Of a DNA stretch of 64,000 nt, positions 15,001 through 20,778 are shown piece by piece; positions within the stretch are counted from its first letter, which is position 1, and the number at the start of each line of letters is the position of its first letter. The translations under genes were made by a program, and so were the position numbers. The DNA is from Planctomycetaceae bacterium (lineage in GTDB: Bacteria > Planctomycetota > Planctomycetia > Pirellulales > Thermoguttaceae), in assembly GCA_012719125.1 (NCBI GenBank), contig JAAYAY010000124.1, forward strand, positions 1 through 64,000, read 5' to 3'. Under the pieces are notes generated by a model. The model was not told where the DNA came from. It was given only the letters and a program-made list of their open reading frames with translations, and ran no database searches.

Positions 15001-17138
15001 TCTCCCACCTTCTGAGGCACGTTCTTCAACGGGTTGGCGCCGGTTCCCTTGATCGTGATCGTGTAGCTGTCGTCGGGCAACGTTTCGGCAAAACGCATAA
15101 TGACCCGATTGGCCTTGTCGCCGGGCAGCACCTGGTATTCGATCGGGTCCCCGCCGGCGCGGGTGATCTGAATCGCGTCGAACGTGCTGGTGTCGAGCAC
15201 CTGCCGCTCGTTGAACTGGAAGAGCAGTTCGCGCGGCGCCACGTGCAGGGTATCGCCGTCCTCGAGCTCCCCGCCGGCGTTGGGGATGATCTTCACCAGT
15301 TCAGGACCAACCATTCGCTCCTCGTTGGTGACCAGAAGCGAGAAGGCCTGCGAGGCGACCCCGCCGGTGGCGCCGACGTGGATGGTGTAAACGCCCGGAT
15401 CGGTCAGGTCGATCTTGACCTGCTCCACGTTGTCGACGTGGTTCAGTTGCGTGCGCACGGCCGGCGCGTTGGGACTGGCCGGATCGAGGGTCCAGGGATA
15501 GTAAGTGGCGCCGCCGGCATCGGTGATCCAGAGGTCCAGATCGTTGACCAGGGTGGGGGTTGAATTGTCCAGGCCGGTTTGGGCCGTGCCTGCCGGGTCG
15601 GTCCAGACCAGCGTGGCCGTGAGGGGACTGTTTCCATGCGAGGTGACGGTAAACGTCTGTTCGGTTCCGCTGTAGGTGCTTTGGGTGATTTGCGCAACGC
15701 CGCTGGCGGCCGCCACCTCGGTGACGAATTCAGCCGCCTTCTTCGCATCGACCAGTCCCCAGCCGTAGGAGTAATCGGGACCGACGTTGCCGGCGTCGGC
15801 GGCGGTGTGAATGATCAGGCCCTTGAGCGTGGCGCTCAGAGGTGAAAAACTCGGTATGCTGTTCTCGATGTGCTGTTTCAGCAGCACGGCGGTCCCCGCC
15901 ACGTTGGGCGAGGCCATCGACGTTCCATTCTTGGTATCGTAGGCGGTGTTCGACGTGTCCACCGAAGAATAGACCTGCACGCCGTTTCCGACGACGTCGG
16001 GTTTGACGCGTCCGTCGTCGGTGGGCCCCCAGCCCGAGAAAGTCGACATCTGAATGTCGCTTGAGGAATACGGATCGACGATCACGTCGTTCACGGCGCC
16101 CACCGTGAGGTTGTTCTTGGCGGTTTGGATAGCGCCTACTGAGTCGTAGCCCGTGCCGGCGTTGCCGTCGGCGGACGGCGGCGGAATCGTCGCCGAATTG
16201 ACGAGATAGAAACCAGGACGCAGCCAACCGGGCAACCCGGGATTGACGGAGAAGAACGCGGCGTAGATCCCGTCACCACTGTAATTCCAATAGTCCTCAC
16301 CACGGTCGTTCCCTGCCGACCAGACACTGAGCAATTTGGGGTTGTCGTAAAGCACATCGTCCAGTTCGGCGGTAACGGCCAGGTACGAGCCGAATTTCGT
16401 GTCCTCGGTGTTGCTGACGGACATATCACCCCACCAGATGTCTCTCCAGCCCGTCGGAGACGACGGATCCGACGACCAATCCCAGCCGGAAGAGTACCCG
16501 TAGGAATGATTGGTCACATCAATGATCCCAGAGTTAGCCCTCATCTCGATGAAGTCATCGTCCCAGTCGAAGGATTGGATATCGACTGCCGTGGCCATGC
16601 CTTCAGCAGCAGGGTCGACCCCGGCAGCACCGATCGTGCCTGCTACATGAGTCGCATGATCGTCGGTCGACGGGGGATCGAGCACGCTCACACGACTTCC
16701 AAATTCCTGGTGAGTCGCCAGCACGGTACCGCCGTCCCAGACTCCGACTGTGTAACCAAAGCCGTCAAGATTCAGGCCAAGCGAGCCGCCGGGCTGCAGG
16801 TACTCGGCGTTGGTGGTGTCGGCCGCATTGACGTTCATCGGCTTGAGCGGACGGAATTCATCCGGGCTGTCGGCCGCAGCGATGAGTTGAATCGATCCCA
16901 CCTCCGGCATCGTAACGGCGGCATCTCCAAACAACGGCAGATCATCGAAGCTGTAGTCATTCAGGGTCGACGTCGTAATGCTCAACAGCATACGCTGCTC
17001 AAACTGCTCCATTCGCAAGTCACGGTGCCTCAACGACCGGCGGCTCTTGGAGCGGCCTCGCGAGTCGCAGCGAGTTGCCTCGGCGTGTTCGTTTTTCTTG
17101 GCGCGGGAGAAACGGCGGAACGATGACCAGAGCGACAT
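1..17138 (-). CDS. Giant secreted S8 peptidase / metzincin / beta-helix / GEVED-module protein (3' end outside window)
   Basis: One open frame of at least 5712 codons; I checked the same frame at the start, near 15.9, 13.5 and 9.1 kb and at 0.4 kb, so no frameshift is apparent. The ATG at 17138 lies 10 nt after AGGAG. The N-terminus has a basic stretch ending in EQFEQRMLLS, the planctomycetal LEPR-like surface-protein signature, and no classical signal peptide. A subtilisin domain follows with the full triad: Asp135 (VWDGG), His161 (DDHATHVAG) and Ser407 (GTSMASP). A PPC-like beta-sandwich lies near residues 930-1040. HEIGHSLGLSH with a following TTMG turn (His1216, His1220, His1226) is a metzincin zinc site. 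Right-handed beta-helix regions lie near residues 1480-2110 and 3190-3430. From about 6150 to the left edge come GEVED modules. Likely a cell-surface or secreted giant protein; substrate unknown. The C-terminal anchoring signal is not in the window. Confidence 0.93.
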   Translation of the reverse strand, partial: MSLWSSFRRFSRAKKNEHAEATRCDSRGRSKSRRSLRHRDLRMEQFEQRMLLSITTSTLNDYSFDDLPLFGDAAVTMPEVGSIQLIAAADSPDEFRPLKPMNVNAADTTNAEYLQPGGSLGLNLDGFGYTVGVWDGGTVLATHQEFGSRVSVLDPPSTDDHATHVAGTIGAAGVDPAAEGMATAVDIQSFDWDDDFIEMRANSGIIDVTNHSYGYSSGWDWSSDPSSPTGWRDIWWGDMSVSNTEDTKFGSYLAVTAELDDVLYDNPKLLSVWSAGNDRGEDYWNYSGDGIYAAFFSVNPGLPGWLRPGFYLVNSATIPPPSADGNAGTGYDSVGAIQTAKNNLTVGAVNDVIVDPYSSSDIQMSTFSGWGPTDDGRVKPDVVGNGVQVYSSVDTSNTAYDTKNGTSMASPNVAGTAVLLKQHIENSIPSFSPLSATLKGLIIHTAADAGNVGPDYSYGWGLVDAKKAAEFVTEVAAASGVAQITQSTYSGTEQTFTVTSHGNSPLTATLVWTDPAGTAQTGLDNSTPTLVNDLDLWITDAGGATYYPWTLDPASPNAPAVRTQLNHVDNVEQVKIDLTDPGVYTIHVGATGGVASQAFSLLVTNEERMVGPELVKIIPNAGGELEDGDTLHVAPRELLFQFNERQVLDTSTFDAIQITRAGGDPIEYQVLPGDKANRVIMRFAETLPDDSYTITIKGTGANPLKNVPQKVGDPAAVFNNGADQNIDFELDLGAQVVSVVPQPVYRDGFTLTATDLTAAADGKTFTVSDGFQSVTFEFNINSDPGGFDPNHVEISFTAGTPAATAAANMQAAVQAEFDVDLLTVSQADAVLTIRGSQASVDAGTTGFALVSIRTLNQAANKIDVYFNEDDLDTSAATNPTFYRLHRLNTTTGASEAILIPDKVVYSAQEDKAQLIFSSSLSAGTYHLEIGTSTEFNDSLSRAINVGTLWNAATTGAHFEGFIGDTPAGMGDVDTYRFSAGRNGILTVTLSSGTYQILDDAGLLNPTGTSVTAGQTYYVQIANPAGGTYSLDLSIGSGPTIIGNSSSFATATALGILGAAQQAITGENITLGGAALMTQIGGNDEPGHRHILPEAHFTATSNILGTGVIEYQFPETFSGSGGTSLNQITEPQKQRAREIFEIYSEYLGVEFRETANSGLVVATGDLRTLGDYPVGPGGVLGLGSSSIALMDASELWDDRFGVTAAPGMQSWFGTAIHEIGHSLGLSHAYDLPEYTTMGTSFNNPMNQEETYPGDYDLLHGEFLRPNAWNEIDLYQFSLEEPGQFTAETIAERRANPSDLDTQLVLYREVTVDATTKVRELIAQNDDYFSNDSMIQVELEPGTYYIGVMSTGMQDLDPTVLNSGFGGSSTGFYDLKLDFQTRTISSLKDATGSSLDGDADGIAGGTFDFWFQVGTHTLFVDKENAGLDSSIPGTTSLYTEIDQALTAAATIAQNPSNTTIVRVVGNAADTPYLVGLSNIGTVLPDGALVQLPADVTMMIDAGAVFKLQDANLEIGTSAQGISRAHAALQVLGTPFDQVHFRSFRDDSIGGDSDGSSSGKSGGDWGGLVFRADSDYEDIGVFANSVTWADIQHGGGKVMVDSVEDNYTSIHMLSARPTIAYSTVQYGAGGAISADLASFEDTHEMNTATGVQIERSGPDIHGNTVLHNSVNGLSVRIPSDFGQPQEVLEVAARWDDTDIIHVVETNLLIRGTPGGPVNNVAREDARLRIDPAVIVKLWDARIHTEIAGQLIAEGLPGYPIVFTSLNDDTYGMGGGFDTGNDQATQPNRGDWGGLVFAHTSNGSLDYIQLSYGGGQIPFNGVYDYFNPIEIHQADVRITNSVIELNAGGSAGGSNRNGLGTNAAAAIFVRGAQPVIVGNKIVDNQGDAVSINANALTADVNPDWGRSTGLIDAFDQFGDNYGPLVRLNTVDNTVAGGGTQYNGMNVRAGTSYVVLTTESVWDDTDIVHILRDEIRVLNQHSLGGLRLQSRPTESLVVKLTSSNAGFTADGTPIDVEDRIGGTIQVIGTPNYPVILTSINDNTAAAGFDLNGKPQGRTGGNGNPVAGNWNGITIAEYANARNVAFHNEIEPSYTGGTGINHLIATAQYLGELAPDQATNDEDDEKGGDDNLRLGFEVQGHISLDDPADVDVYSFKGIAGSEVWIDVDRTSQALEAKIELIDANGVALVVATGASLLNPGGLASVGSLNQNAWDGHDFYSTNPRDPGFYVVLPGTTGTKANYFLRVSSVDGADADIQGDTSGRYQMQVRLRQTDEKPGSTVRYADIRYATRGIEILGHPSHSILAAETAEHEDNVNDTRDDAQYLGNLLESDLTAIGLAGRMATRDDIDWYRLDIDQEYIQSIGGVNGGGKTWSTVFDIDYADGLGRADTVLAVYQFNPRGPGAADDTLDLVYLGQESNITEDQPGTEPGAGLDSDDLSRGSFGDLDPFIGPVHLPTITQSYYVAVSSNYELPAELQQYFTANPPNSNVRLEPINSIQRIVEDHIGFSGYETGDDNSHSAVVPNKANGILPLPSTANLAGSVQLSSYVVPYTLSDVALFVSTGNRLHIINPFTGADIVNVGLQTPDNGTTLVTMDDIAMRPDGTLMGERDGGNGGTSGNLYTINTGNAALTGGTDDGIPTFNNSPQDFGAFAFRDMGTNSWENYAVNNLPYDIVNEPDPGDINDANPALWRLSASGVAQDEDTSTGSTGLQPVAYLPTAPIEGYTMGTITGMQFVERSTGADDLYLVDSSGNLWRTQVVGSGNSSRSISGGWDHIANLGPLAFTGLTLAPRNLDIIDSLDADNDGFPDEAPDGIPALTNVLIASTANGLHAFTLNGIPVVVFDSNGDGSRDSSSVTVTSTDAININGLAFSPLDFNLWHPTANRQDDPGHGVAQSQDHSRDRNQSHSIAGVSSNRQQSGGASYYFGLEEYNAANSNGNYIEYYGERQFGILSVGETNGDENEYHDDLTFSNAIGGTLDDPDVLPNGNYNLPGGAYGSLITDTFDLTGCVSADKPTLYFTYFLDTENAQSNNDNTMRDSARAWIWGTLGGTTGWHLLATNNSRDNDDELPRFLSTSWDDSSDARQRIQELFDADEWRQARVDLGQFAGQAGLKLRFDFSTAGRLPGEPNLNSTVEGHGNFGSPERGQNNDHEGFYVDDIIVGFAERGEMVTNSNDNQDHFIVPQNEIGTDPNEILVGEYQLEIRRGTEYANNTTPMSDSIRIPNSFVFDTNHSFVAESGAVYRTVGTAYVGQERGDQNVERQQDQVIVESNTVRNSSEYGIYVAGGVRDPNPHAGSVINTRVLNTEALVPGVVVENNVVADFGTAGIFFAGDTSDVDEARAPVPFGRILNNTVVGSHTGGQNGVGIDVGVNASPTILNNIIVNTVTGLRIGSGSASTVIGSNLFQNNGSPGPTGSDPITYATPLFIGADVYNFYLASGSAAIDSAGPGLGERTAFFSVKNAMGIPPSPIITADRDRYNQLRRDDPNPLSPGTGPDRGAIERADFDGPTARIVDPYDNTNPRDALNPKLDGAYDYDSTLHDVVVINQKTTDFAVQLFDSGGIGIDDFTVTELDGVTVRTDVVKVYRVLDPAVFSTTPEADWPTLRLGADYLLDWDPTNNILHVFPATGIWAPGYYYAIDVNNAVVRDLAGNALQPNRSAAPFAGKTLFTIHLTGLDFGDLPDPSYVTLLESGPVDGQGGARHVVTGDAYLGSAPNVELNALSNADATGDYYDDGVAVTAALQMQDALIADSGVGTLEINASTGGYLNAWIDFNGDGKFDQAEERIAEDVWLDAGVNTLTVAVPADTFVNPADPAAADVYQRGARFRFTSFEFAGVSWLGPVTTDPAIGSEGIAADGEVEDYLFDVVRYRSDWGDAPVDIFTGQYLYPTRAARDGAVHYIHGPFLGTQIDAEMDGQPTLGAGGDDMAGVDDEDGVQFVGLRLIPGNDASQVLVTLDLNGAADAVLEGWIDFNGDGVWSDDYATTGVIDPSGQHDEFILTARDPGQVGTRIGVVFHTAAALNVSYDTPARVLTIEYVPGNTTVEELVNAIKASASPVTADIVAAADNDGTGTIPDGGLNLAVTRLASGGSIAPAPGTKAATGAINPPGANNTFEIVARANGTAMNGKRVTFYEVDNPGDPISVNWNGVDTLLVRYEPGVHTAQAIVNAIDALGVSVPLTAQLRAFEPSDGSGVIPIADLPDATTLTTAGAVLGTDIATIGVVNLTGDNNDFEIVAATAGTDGNDIDIVFNHDDGSATVTAAWDGAAGLNGTLTVTFDPDDTTAADLVDAVNNSGAPLTALLVDDVASDGSGTIADGDLADGPAYVTAGADWAVPATTGPINPPGVNNALEIYARDNDPARNGYIVAFYQLTSGNASVTWNGIDTLTVNFVPGATTVLDIVARINNLGAPLQAKADATVPDPNSGGGVLGEDGVIFDGAEFLLDGAYERIFTNQVLVDGPNTYDFLVPADARPGATYARFRVSETGLNADGDLLSFTGLAESGEVEDYAVVVQRMDYGDAPDSYGTLLERDIYGTVTSDGARHVIAGPWLGEAVDHNPVGLPGPDADGDDLDGLLDPNSGELIDDEDGVQFTQVIPGEWVSVDVTMGRNDFDGRAWFAVDPTAGPNDAFIVRSRDYGDALNGAEVTFLQVDGLPNDQSGTIAAADVADGAEYVTAFGSPTARATIGKIDPAGPNNAFEIRSKTTGGNGITVRFVHGTGVLAEWQGSPDNILTVTYEPGVTPLSQLISAVNGVAGSPLVAEAIPDENALPVATEDLGAVPPTLTVHYNAGATAQQIIDAIDATTAFDAEKDLSGDPTNDGSGIVSSSSLDSGSPYTLGDGDGSGNGDGYWPGFLDAWIDFNGNGLFEEAAERIFTAEPLRHTAVNSIDYFVPQDAVPGPTYARFRVTTDGNVPGPDGLALSGEVEDYLIDVTPMDYGDAPASYSTLYADGGARHVIAGPRLGTLADHDYDGQPSSDALGDDDDTPNDGTGTAAIPDGSTYTTAGGTATDPATIPDFVLPGLNNDFQILSPVALGAINGVNVVFQYVANPGDPASAVWDGTDTLTVTFEPGVTSVNDLLALINAEQVSGSPLEAGLIADADNDDEDGFDIASVTLVPGEWASVDVMVTDLVAGEPAYLKGWIDYRGLRDGTEGWETGDAIQWGDGSVVYADGYVDVSLITPNPDGTRTVHFLMPEDAEPGKTYLRFRLSSDATLSFDGLARDGEVEDYVGYIQMVDHGDAPLAGTAPHKFTRSPSVLGDPLVVNGPWLGATKPDHDLPIPVGGFNDDNTGTTPDDEDEGQILFSNSFGLAGLIPGEQATVQFTVSNAVGVVYGWIDFNNDGDFDDAGEQIVSGVTVDPAIAGTVQHTFDVPLVDVAPETVAARFRVVEPGDAWVPGPTGVAYSGEVEDFTVTVLPVDYGDAPNSGDPLTYPSFPTQRTDDGARHVIDVTGPWLGAVAPDHDRDGQPTPLAIGDGSDEDGLNFLGALLIPNETATLNVTVTSGSVIDAANPVYLNAWIDYNGDGIWDAAEHIFGGTAWTIVAAGVTTVTFDVPDEAIPGATYARFRISSEKDVSFVGLATDGEVEDYFGYIQKIDYGDAPLADGTNPARHVFTTTPATMGAPLDMDGPWLGSIAPDHDLPFPDDWKSDDDTLLGIDDEDEGDITFANALGIAGLIPGEMASVDVQVNNADGLVYAWIDFNGDGDFDDSFTETWSGVEYTWSEFVVT
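418..6150 (-). repeat. Tandem GEVED modules with a nested second repeat (inside the giant gene)
   Basis: Six GEVED(Y/F) motifs are read at about 5581-5603, 3651-3672, 2395-2416, 1495-1516, 954-975 and 418-440, each followed by a (D/W)xGDAP start of the next module. Plain modules are about 540 nt (180 residues). Modules ending at 3651, 2395 and 1495 are longer by about 1390, 715 and 360 nt. The excess is filled by 4, 2 and 1 copies of another unit of roughly 117-120 residues, recognised by NNxFEI, WNGxDTLTV, PLxA, a short Asp/Gly-Ser-Gly-Thr-Ile stretch and an INPPG-like linker. The insertion point differs in each host module. The two units of the middle module look recombined: one lacks the WNG/LTV part and the next has it twice. 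Confidence 0.85.
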
Positions 17139-17145
17139 GGACCAT

Positions 17146-17826
17146 CTTCTCCTAAAATGAATGCTGCGGAGCGTCAACTGCGCATCGGAGGTATGCACGC
17201 AACGAGCGCGCGGAAGCTGAGAACGACGAGAAAGCGCGCTGTTCCGGCAAGAAACCGATAATAGCGATTATGACGGCGATTGTGTTTGGCACGCGTCAGA
17301 ATGTCAAGCTTTTTTTGCAGGAACGTGGAACTCGTTCCGGGGAAAATGCGTCAAGGCTGACCTGGCTGCACCGATCGAGAGAAACCGCGTCGACATCGGG
17401 GCTTTGTCCCGATCGCGATGGGGGAATCGCAGTTGGGCTACGTGGAAAACCACGTGTCCGATCCGGGAAAGCGTCGCGGACCGGGCGGTGTTGTTTGCCA
17501 GATTCGTTGTTTGGGCACGATCCAGAGGGGGGTTGGGCCTTCAATATCGTAAAGACGATTAGTCTATTGCAACAATTTTCATGGATGATTTTTGCGGTGA
17601 TCTTGAGGACTCACCGCCCGTGCTGAGGTGGATTGGGGTTTTCTGAATCTGGCGGGCAGGGGACGGCGACTCCATTGGAACATCCCCCCCATTTGATGCG
17701 AATTACCAAGTCGTCACGTCTTCGTTTTCCAGGCTATACTTTTCGAGCGGTCCGCGACGGCCCGCACACGGACATGAGAGAAACCCACCGAGTAGTGGGG
17801 GCCTGTTTGTAGCTGGAGAAAGCCGG
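17146..17826. other. Divergent intergenic region
   Basis: About 680 bases between the start of the giant gene and the small secreted protein gene. Apart from the giant gene's candidate promoter and ribosome site I see no gene. A TATACT at 17735-17740 could be a -10 for the rightward gene, but no good -35 stands 16-18 nt before it. Confidence 0.5.
17279..17307 (-). promoter_or_regulatory. Candidate promoter of the giant surface-protein gene
   Basis: On the minus strand TTGACA (17307-17302) is followed after 17 nt by CACAAT (17284-17279). The -35 is a perfect consensus and the -10 is weak. It would give a leader of about 130 nt before the ATG at 17138. A short inverted repeat (ATAAT / ATTAT, about 17259-17271) lies at the predicted start of the transcript. 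Prediction from consensus only. Confidence 0.4.
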
Positions 17827-18096
17827 ATGATTCGCAAATTGATCGCCGCAGTGGTTGTTCTAGGGGGGATTCTGGTGGCGTGCCCTGCCGGTGCCGGGGA
17901 ACCTGGCTGGGTCGGCCAGGTGGTCAAACCACGTTCCCAACGGGATGAGATTCGGCAAACGCCGATCATCTATCGCCCCTACCGCCCGCTGCATTTCTAC
18001 GGCAACACAGTTCGCCGCGCCTATTATCACGGGCGGGTTCTGCCGGCCCCAAGCGAGTTTGGCGAGGCTGCCCGGGCCATTTCCGAAGCCCGGTGA
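17827..18096 (+). CDS. Small secreted protein, unknown function
   Basis: 89 residues. A strong GGAGAAAG ribosome site lies a few bases before the ATG. Residues 1-23 form a clear Sec signal peptide (Met-Ile-Arg-Lys, hydrophobic core, Ala-Gly-Ala end). The mature part is short, basic and Tyr/Pro/Arg-rich, with no motif I recognise. It stands alone, convergent with the ACT-domain gene, with about 30 nt between the stops. Good start signal and signal peptide support a real gene; function cannot be assigned. Confidence 0.7.
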   Translation: MIRKLIAAVVVLGGILVACPAGAGEPGWVGQVVKPRSQRDEIRQTPIIYRPYRPLHFYGNTVRRAYYHGRVLPAPSEFGEAARAISEAR

Positions 18097-18127
18097 GAGC
18101 CGGAATAGACGGAACGTCTTGCCGGGA

Positions 18128-18529
18128 TCAGGTTCCGTAGGATACGAGGACGTCGGCCAGGACCTTGCGGGCCTCGTGATTTCGGTCTGTGGCAACCGCG
18201 ACGATCCCTTTGCCGGCTTCGCGGCGGATGATCCGAATGCTCCGCACGTCGATATGCACGTCGCGCAGCCGCTGCGTGATCCGCGCGAGCTGGCCGGGCT
18301 TGTCGTCGAGTTGGATGACCAGGGCATCCTCGCTGATCGCCTGGAGCGAGGTCTGCGCCAGGGCTTTGAGAGCCACGTCGTACCGGTCTACCGCCAGAAC
18401 GACGATCTTTGAGGACCCGACGACTTCCGCGTCGAGGAACTCGATATTCACGCTCGCGGCCGCGAGCGCGTCGGCAATCTCCGCCACAACGTCCGGGCGG
18501 TCTTCACTGACGATGACGATCTGTTTCAT
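18128..18529 (-). CDS. ACT-domain protein
   Basis: 133 residues starting MKQIVIVSEDRPDVVAEIAD. Two ACT-like halves are visible: one at about residues 3-60 (VIVSEDRPDVVAEIADALAA) and one at about 70-125 (IQLDDKPGQLARITQRLRD). ACT domains bind amino acids and regulate linked enzymes. The ATG overlaps the stop of the decarboxylase gene by 4 nt (ATGA), so the two are probably translationally coupled. Inference: it senses histidine or another amino acid and regulates the decarboxylase. It carries no catalytic domain of its own. Confidence 0.85.
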   Translation of the reverse strand: MKQIVIVSEDRPDVVAEIADALAAASVNIEFLDAEVVGSSKIVVLAVDRYDVALKALAQTSLQAISEDALVIQLDDKPGQLARITQRLRDVHIDVRSIRIIRREAGKGIVAVATDRNHEARKVLADVLVSYGT

Positions 18530-19665
18530 GTTCGGGCCTTTTCGCCCAGGTCGGCAATAAATCGGTCGATGTGCTCGCAGGTCACGTGCGGCATGGTGAT
18601 CAAGTGGGCGGTTCCGCCGTAGACGGCCAACTGCCAACGGCTGACTACGCCCGGGTTGGGCCGATCGAAAACGACGGTGATGGAGTTCTTGTGCCGCCAG
18701 GCATTCCGTCCTGCGCGGCACAATTGTTCGACGGCGTAATCGGCCACCTCGAAACACTCGCCGACCATGCGGCGAAAACCGTCGAGTCCGACCGTCCGCA
18801 AAGCATACCAGAGAAACAGCGGCGTGATCGCGTTGCGCGATCCGGAGAGGGTCGTGTCGAGCGTGCCGACGTACTCGATACGACGAGCGATCCGGTCGAC
18901 GTTCGACTTGCGGGCGAGGGCCACCCCGCAGGGAATGGGCGAGCCGACCATCTTGTGGCCGCTGATGCTGACGCTGTCGACTCCGGCGTCGAAGTCCCAC
19001 GGTTCGGGCTCCTCGACGAAGGGGAGGATCATGCCGCTCAGGGCGGCGTCGGCGTGGATGTAGTACGACTGGATCGCCAAGTCGTCGAAGATTTGCCGGA
19101 TCCCGGGGATGTCGTCGACGGCCCCCTTCATGGTCGTGCCCACGTTGGCGAAGACGATGGGCGGAACGTCGCGGTGGATGCGGACGGTTTCGCGAAGGTC
19201 CTCCAGATCGATCCGCCCGTCCGGACAACTCTTGATCATGATGTTGCGGACGTGCAGGCAGCGAAGGATCTTGTTGACCGAGTAGTGCGTATCTTCCGAG
19301 TAGTAGACGAGGCCTTCGGGAAACAGTTCGCGCCCGAGGAAGATACCGTACATGTTCCCCTCGGTTCCGCCGTTGGTCATGTAGCCCCACACGTCGTCGA
19401 CCGATCCGTGCGTCAACTGGCGAAACGTTTCGAGGACTTCGCGCTCGAACAGATGGGTGTTGAGGTGGAAGTTGCTGGGGACGAACGGGTCGCCCACGTT
19501 ATTCAAGGGAAAGGCCAGGAAATGGAACAAGTCGCGATAGTCGAATCGGCCGTTGCAGGGGTAGCCGACGAAGTTGCCGGCCTCTTTTTCCAGCGCGTTG
19601 TAGAGATTCCCGAGGCGACGAGCGCCGTCCTCGTCCAACCGGGCAATACTCGGCGGTTCTGCCAT
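18526..19665 (-). CDS. hdc: PLP-dependent histidine decarboxylase
   Basis: 379 residues, close to the length of Gram-negative PLP-type histidine decarboxylases (about 378). It would convert histidine to histamine and CO2 in the cytoplasm. The PLP-binding lysine is Lys238 in SISGHKMVGSPIPCG. The TNGGTEGNMYG stretch near residue 97-107, HADAALSG near 204-211 and the TLDTTLSGSRN stretch are typical of this group II family. AAAGGA precedes the ATG at 19665. It is coupled to the downstream ACT gene. A related serine or aromatic amino-acid decarboxylase cannot be fully excluded, but the lysine motif fits histidine decarboxylase best. Confidence 0.85.
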   Translation of the reverse strand: MAEPPSIARLDEDGARRLGNLYNALEKEAGNFVGYPCNGRFDYRDLFHFLAFPLNNVGDPFVPSNFHLNTHLFEREVLETFRQLTHGSVDDVWGYMTNGGTEGNMYGIFLGRELFPEGLVYYSEDTHYSVNKILRCLHVRNIMIKSCPDGRIDLEDLRETVRIHRDVPPIVFANVGTTMKGAVDDIPGIRQIFDDLAIQSYYIHADAALSGMILPFVEEPEPWDFDAGVDSVSISGHKMVGSPIPCGVALARKSNVDRIARRIEYVGTLDTTLSGSRNAITPLFLWYALRTVGLDGFRRMVGECFEVADYAVEQLCRAGRNAWRHKNSITVVFDRPNPGVVSRWQLAVYGGTAHLITMPHVTCEHIDRFIADLGEKART

Positions 19666-19752
19666 CGCTAGTCCTTTGTGATGGTGGTCAGCTCGACGCG
19701 GGGCAAGCCTGCATCAGGTCGACGCTTTCCGGCCGTCCCGCGACACTCGCGA

Positions 19753-20778
19753 TCAGACACGAACCGGGCGCCGGCTGACGATCGACTCCGTCTGTTTCTG
19801 TCCGAGGATCAAGGCGTCGCGGGCGAGCTGTCCGTCCAGCAATCGGGAGGGCGTGCCGGTGCGAATGGCCTTGACCGCTTCCGTCAGTTCGGCGGCGAAG
19901 TCGTCGGTTTCGTCCTGACCCGGGGTGAACTTGGGGTACGTGACGCGGCCGTCGTCGGTCAGGACCGTGACCGGCGTCTCGGTCCAGGACTCGAACAGCA
20001 GCGTGGCGCGTTCGAGGTGGATTTCGTATCCGTTGGTAAAGGGCCGGCCCTGCTGGTTGATCACGCCGCTGGTGGCGGTGACGACGAGCGAACGATCCTC
20101 GAAGAAGAACTGGGTGTTGAAGTATTCGGCCACCTTGCCGCGCATGCGGCCGATGCTGCTGACCGTCTTGGGCATGCCGCAGACGAGCCGGATGAAGTGT
20201 GCGTCGTGGATATGCAGGTCGATCATGGGACCGCCGCACCCTTGAGGGTCGTAGAAATCCTTGAGCCAGAGCGGATCGGAAATCACCCGCGTGAAGTTGC
20301 CGCCCAGAAACCGGCCGTACTTCCTGGTCTGGATGGTCTTCAAGGCGAAGCGGTAGGCCGCGAAGAAGGGGAGCACGTGGGCGATCATCAGCATCTTGCC
20401 GCTTTTCTCCGAGGCCTTAACCATCCGTTTCGCATCGGCGACGTTCAGCGCGATCGGCTTCTCACAGAGCACGTGCTTGCCGGCTTGCAGAGCCGCGACC
20501 ACCGCGTCGGCGTGGGCACACGGCGGAAGGCAGATATCGACCATGTCGACGTCGGGATCGGCGAGCATGGCGTCGAACTCGCTGTAGGTCGAGATCCCGG
20601 TGAGGTTCATTTTCTTGCCGCGGGGCCCGAAGTTCCCCTTGATCGCTCTCCAGTCGCCCGTGAGGCGTTCGGGAATCTTCTCGCAGATTGCCTTCACTTT
20701 CGCCCCGCGCACCTTTTCGTAAGCGAGGTAGTGAATCATTCCCATGAAACCGAGACCGCAGATTCCAACGTTAACCAT
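19753..20778 (-). CDS. Gfo/Idh/MocA-family NAD(P)-dependent oxidoreductase
   Basis: 341 residues. The N-terminal Rossmann motif is GICGLGFMGMIH, followed by DVDMVDICLPPCAHA and the family hallmark GKHVLCEKPIALN (lysine and proline of EKP). The C-terminal alpha/beta domain contains GGGPMIDLHIHDAHFIR-like sequence (here CGGPMIDLHIHD), the usual substrate histidine region. The start at 20778 is chosen because GGAG lies 9 nt upstream and the glycine-rich motif begins five residues in; the frame is also open further upstream. Substrate is probably a sugar or inositol; the neighbouring rhamnulokinase suggests sugar metabolism. No signal peptide, so cytoplasmic. Confidence 0.88.
   Translation of the reverse strand: MVNVGICGLGFMGMIHYLAYEKVRGAKVKAICEKIPERLTGDWRAIKGNFGPRGKKMNLTGISTYSEFDAMLADPDVDMVDICLPPCAHADAVVAALQAGKHVLCEKPIALNVADAKRMVKASEKSGKMLMIAHVLPFFAAYRFALKTIQTRKYGRFLGGNFTRVISDPLWLKDFYDPQGCGGPMIDLHIHDAHFIRLVCGMPKTVSSIGRMRGKVAEYFNTQFFFEDRSLVVTATSGVINQQGRPFTNGYEIHLERATLLFESWTETPVTVLTDDGRVTYPKFTPGQDETDDFAAELTEAVKAIRTGTPSRLLDGQLARDALILGQKQTESIVSRRPVRV

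Noticed and set aside
1080-16064. Long plus-strand reading frames antisense to the giant gene, up to several hundred codons
   Set aside because: They are shadows of a high-GC coding strand: low-complexity Val/Gly/Arg-rich translations, no ribosome sites and no family motifs, while the minus strand shows real domains throughout.
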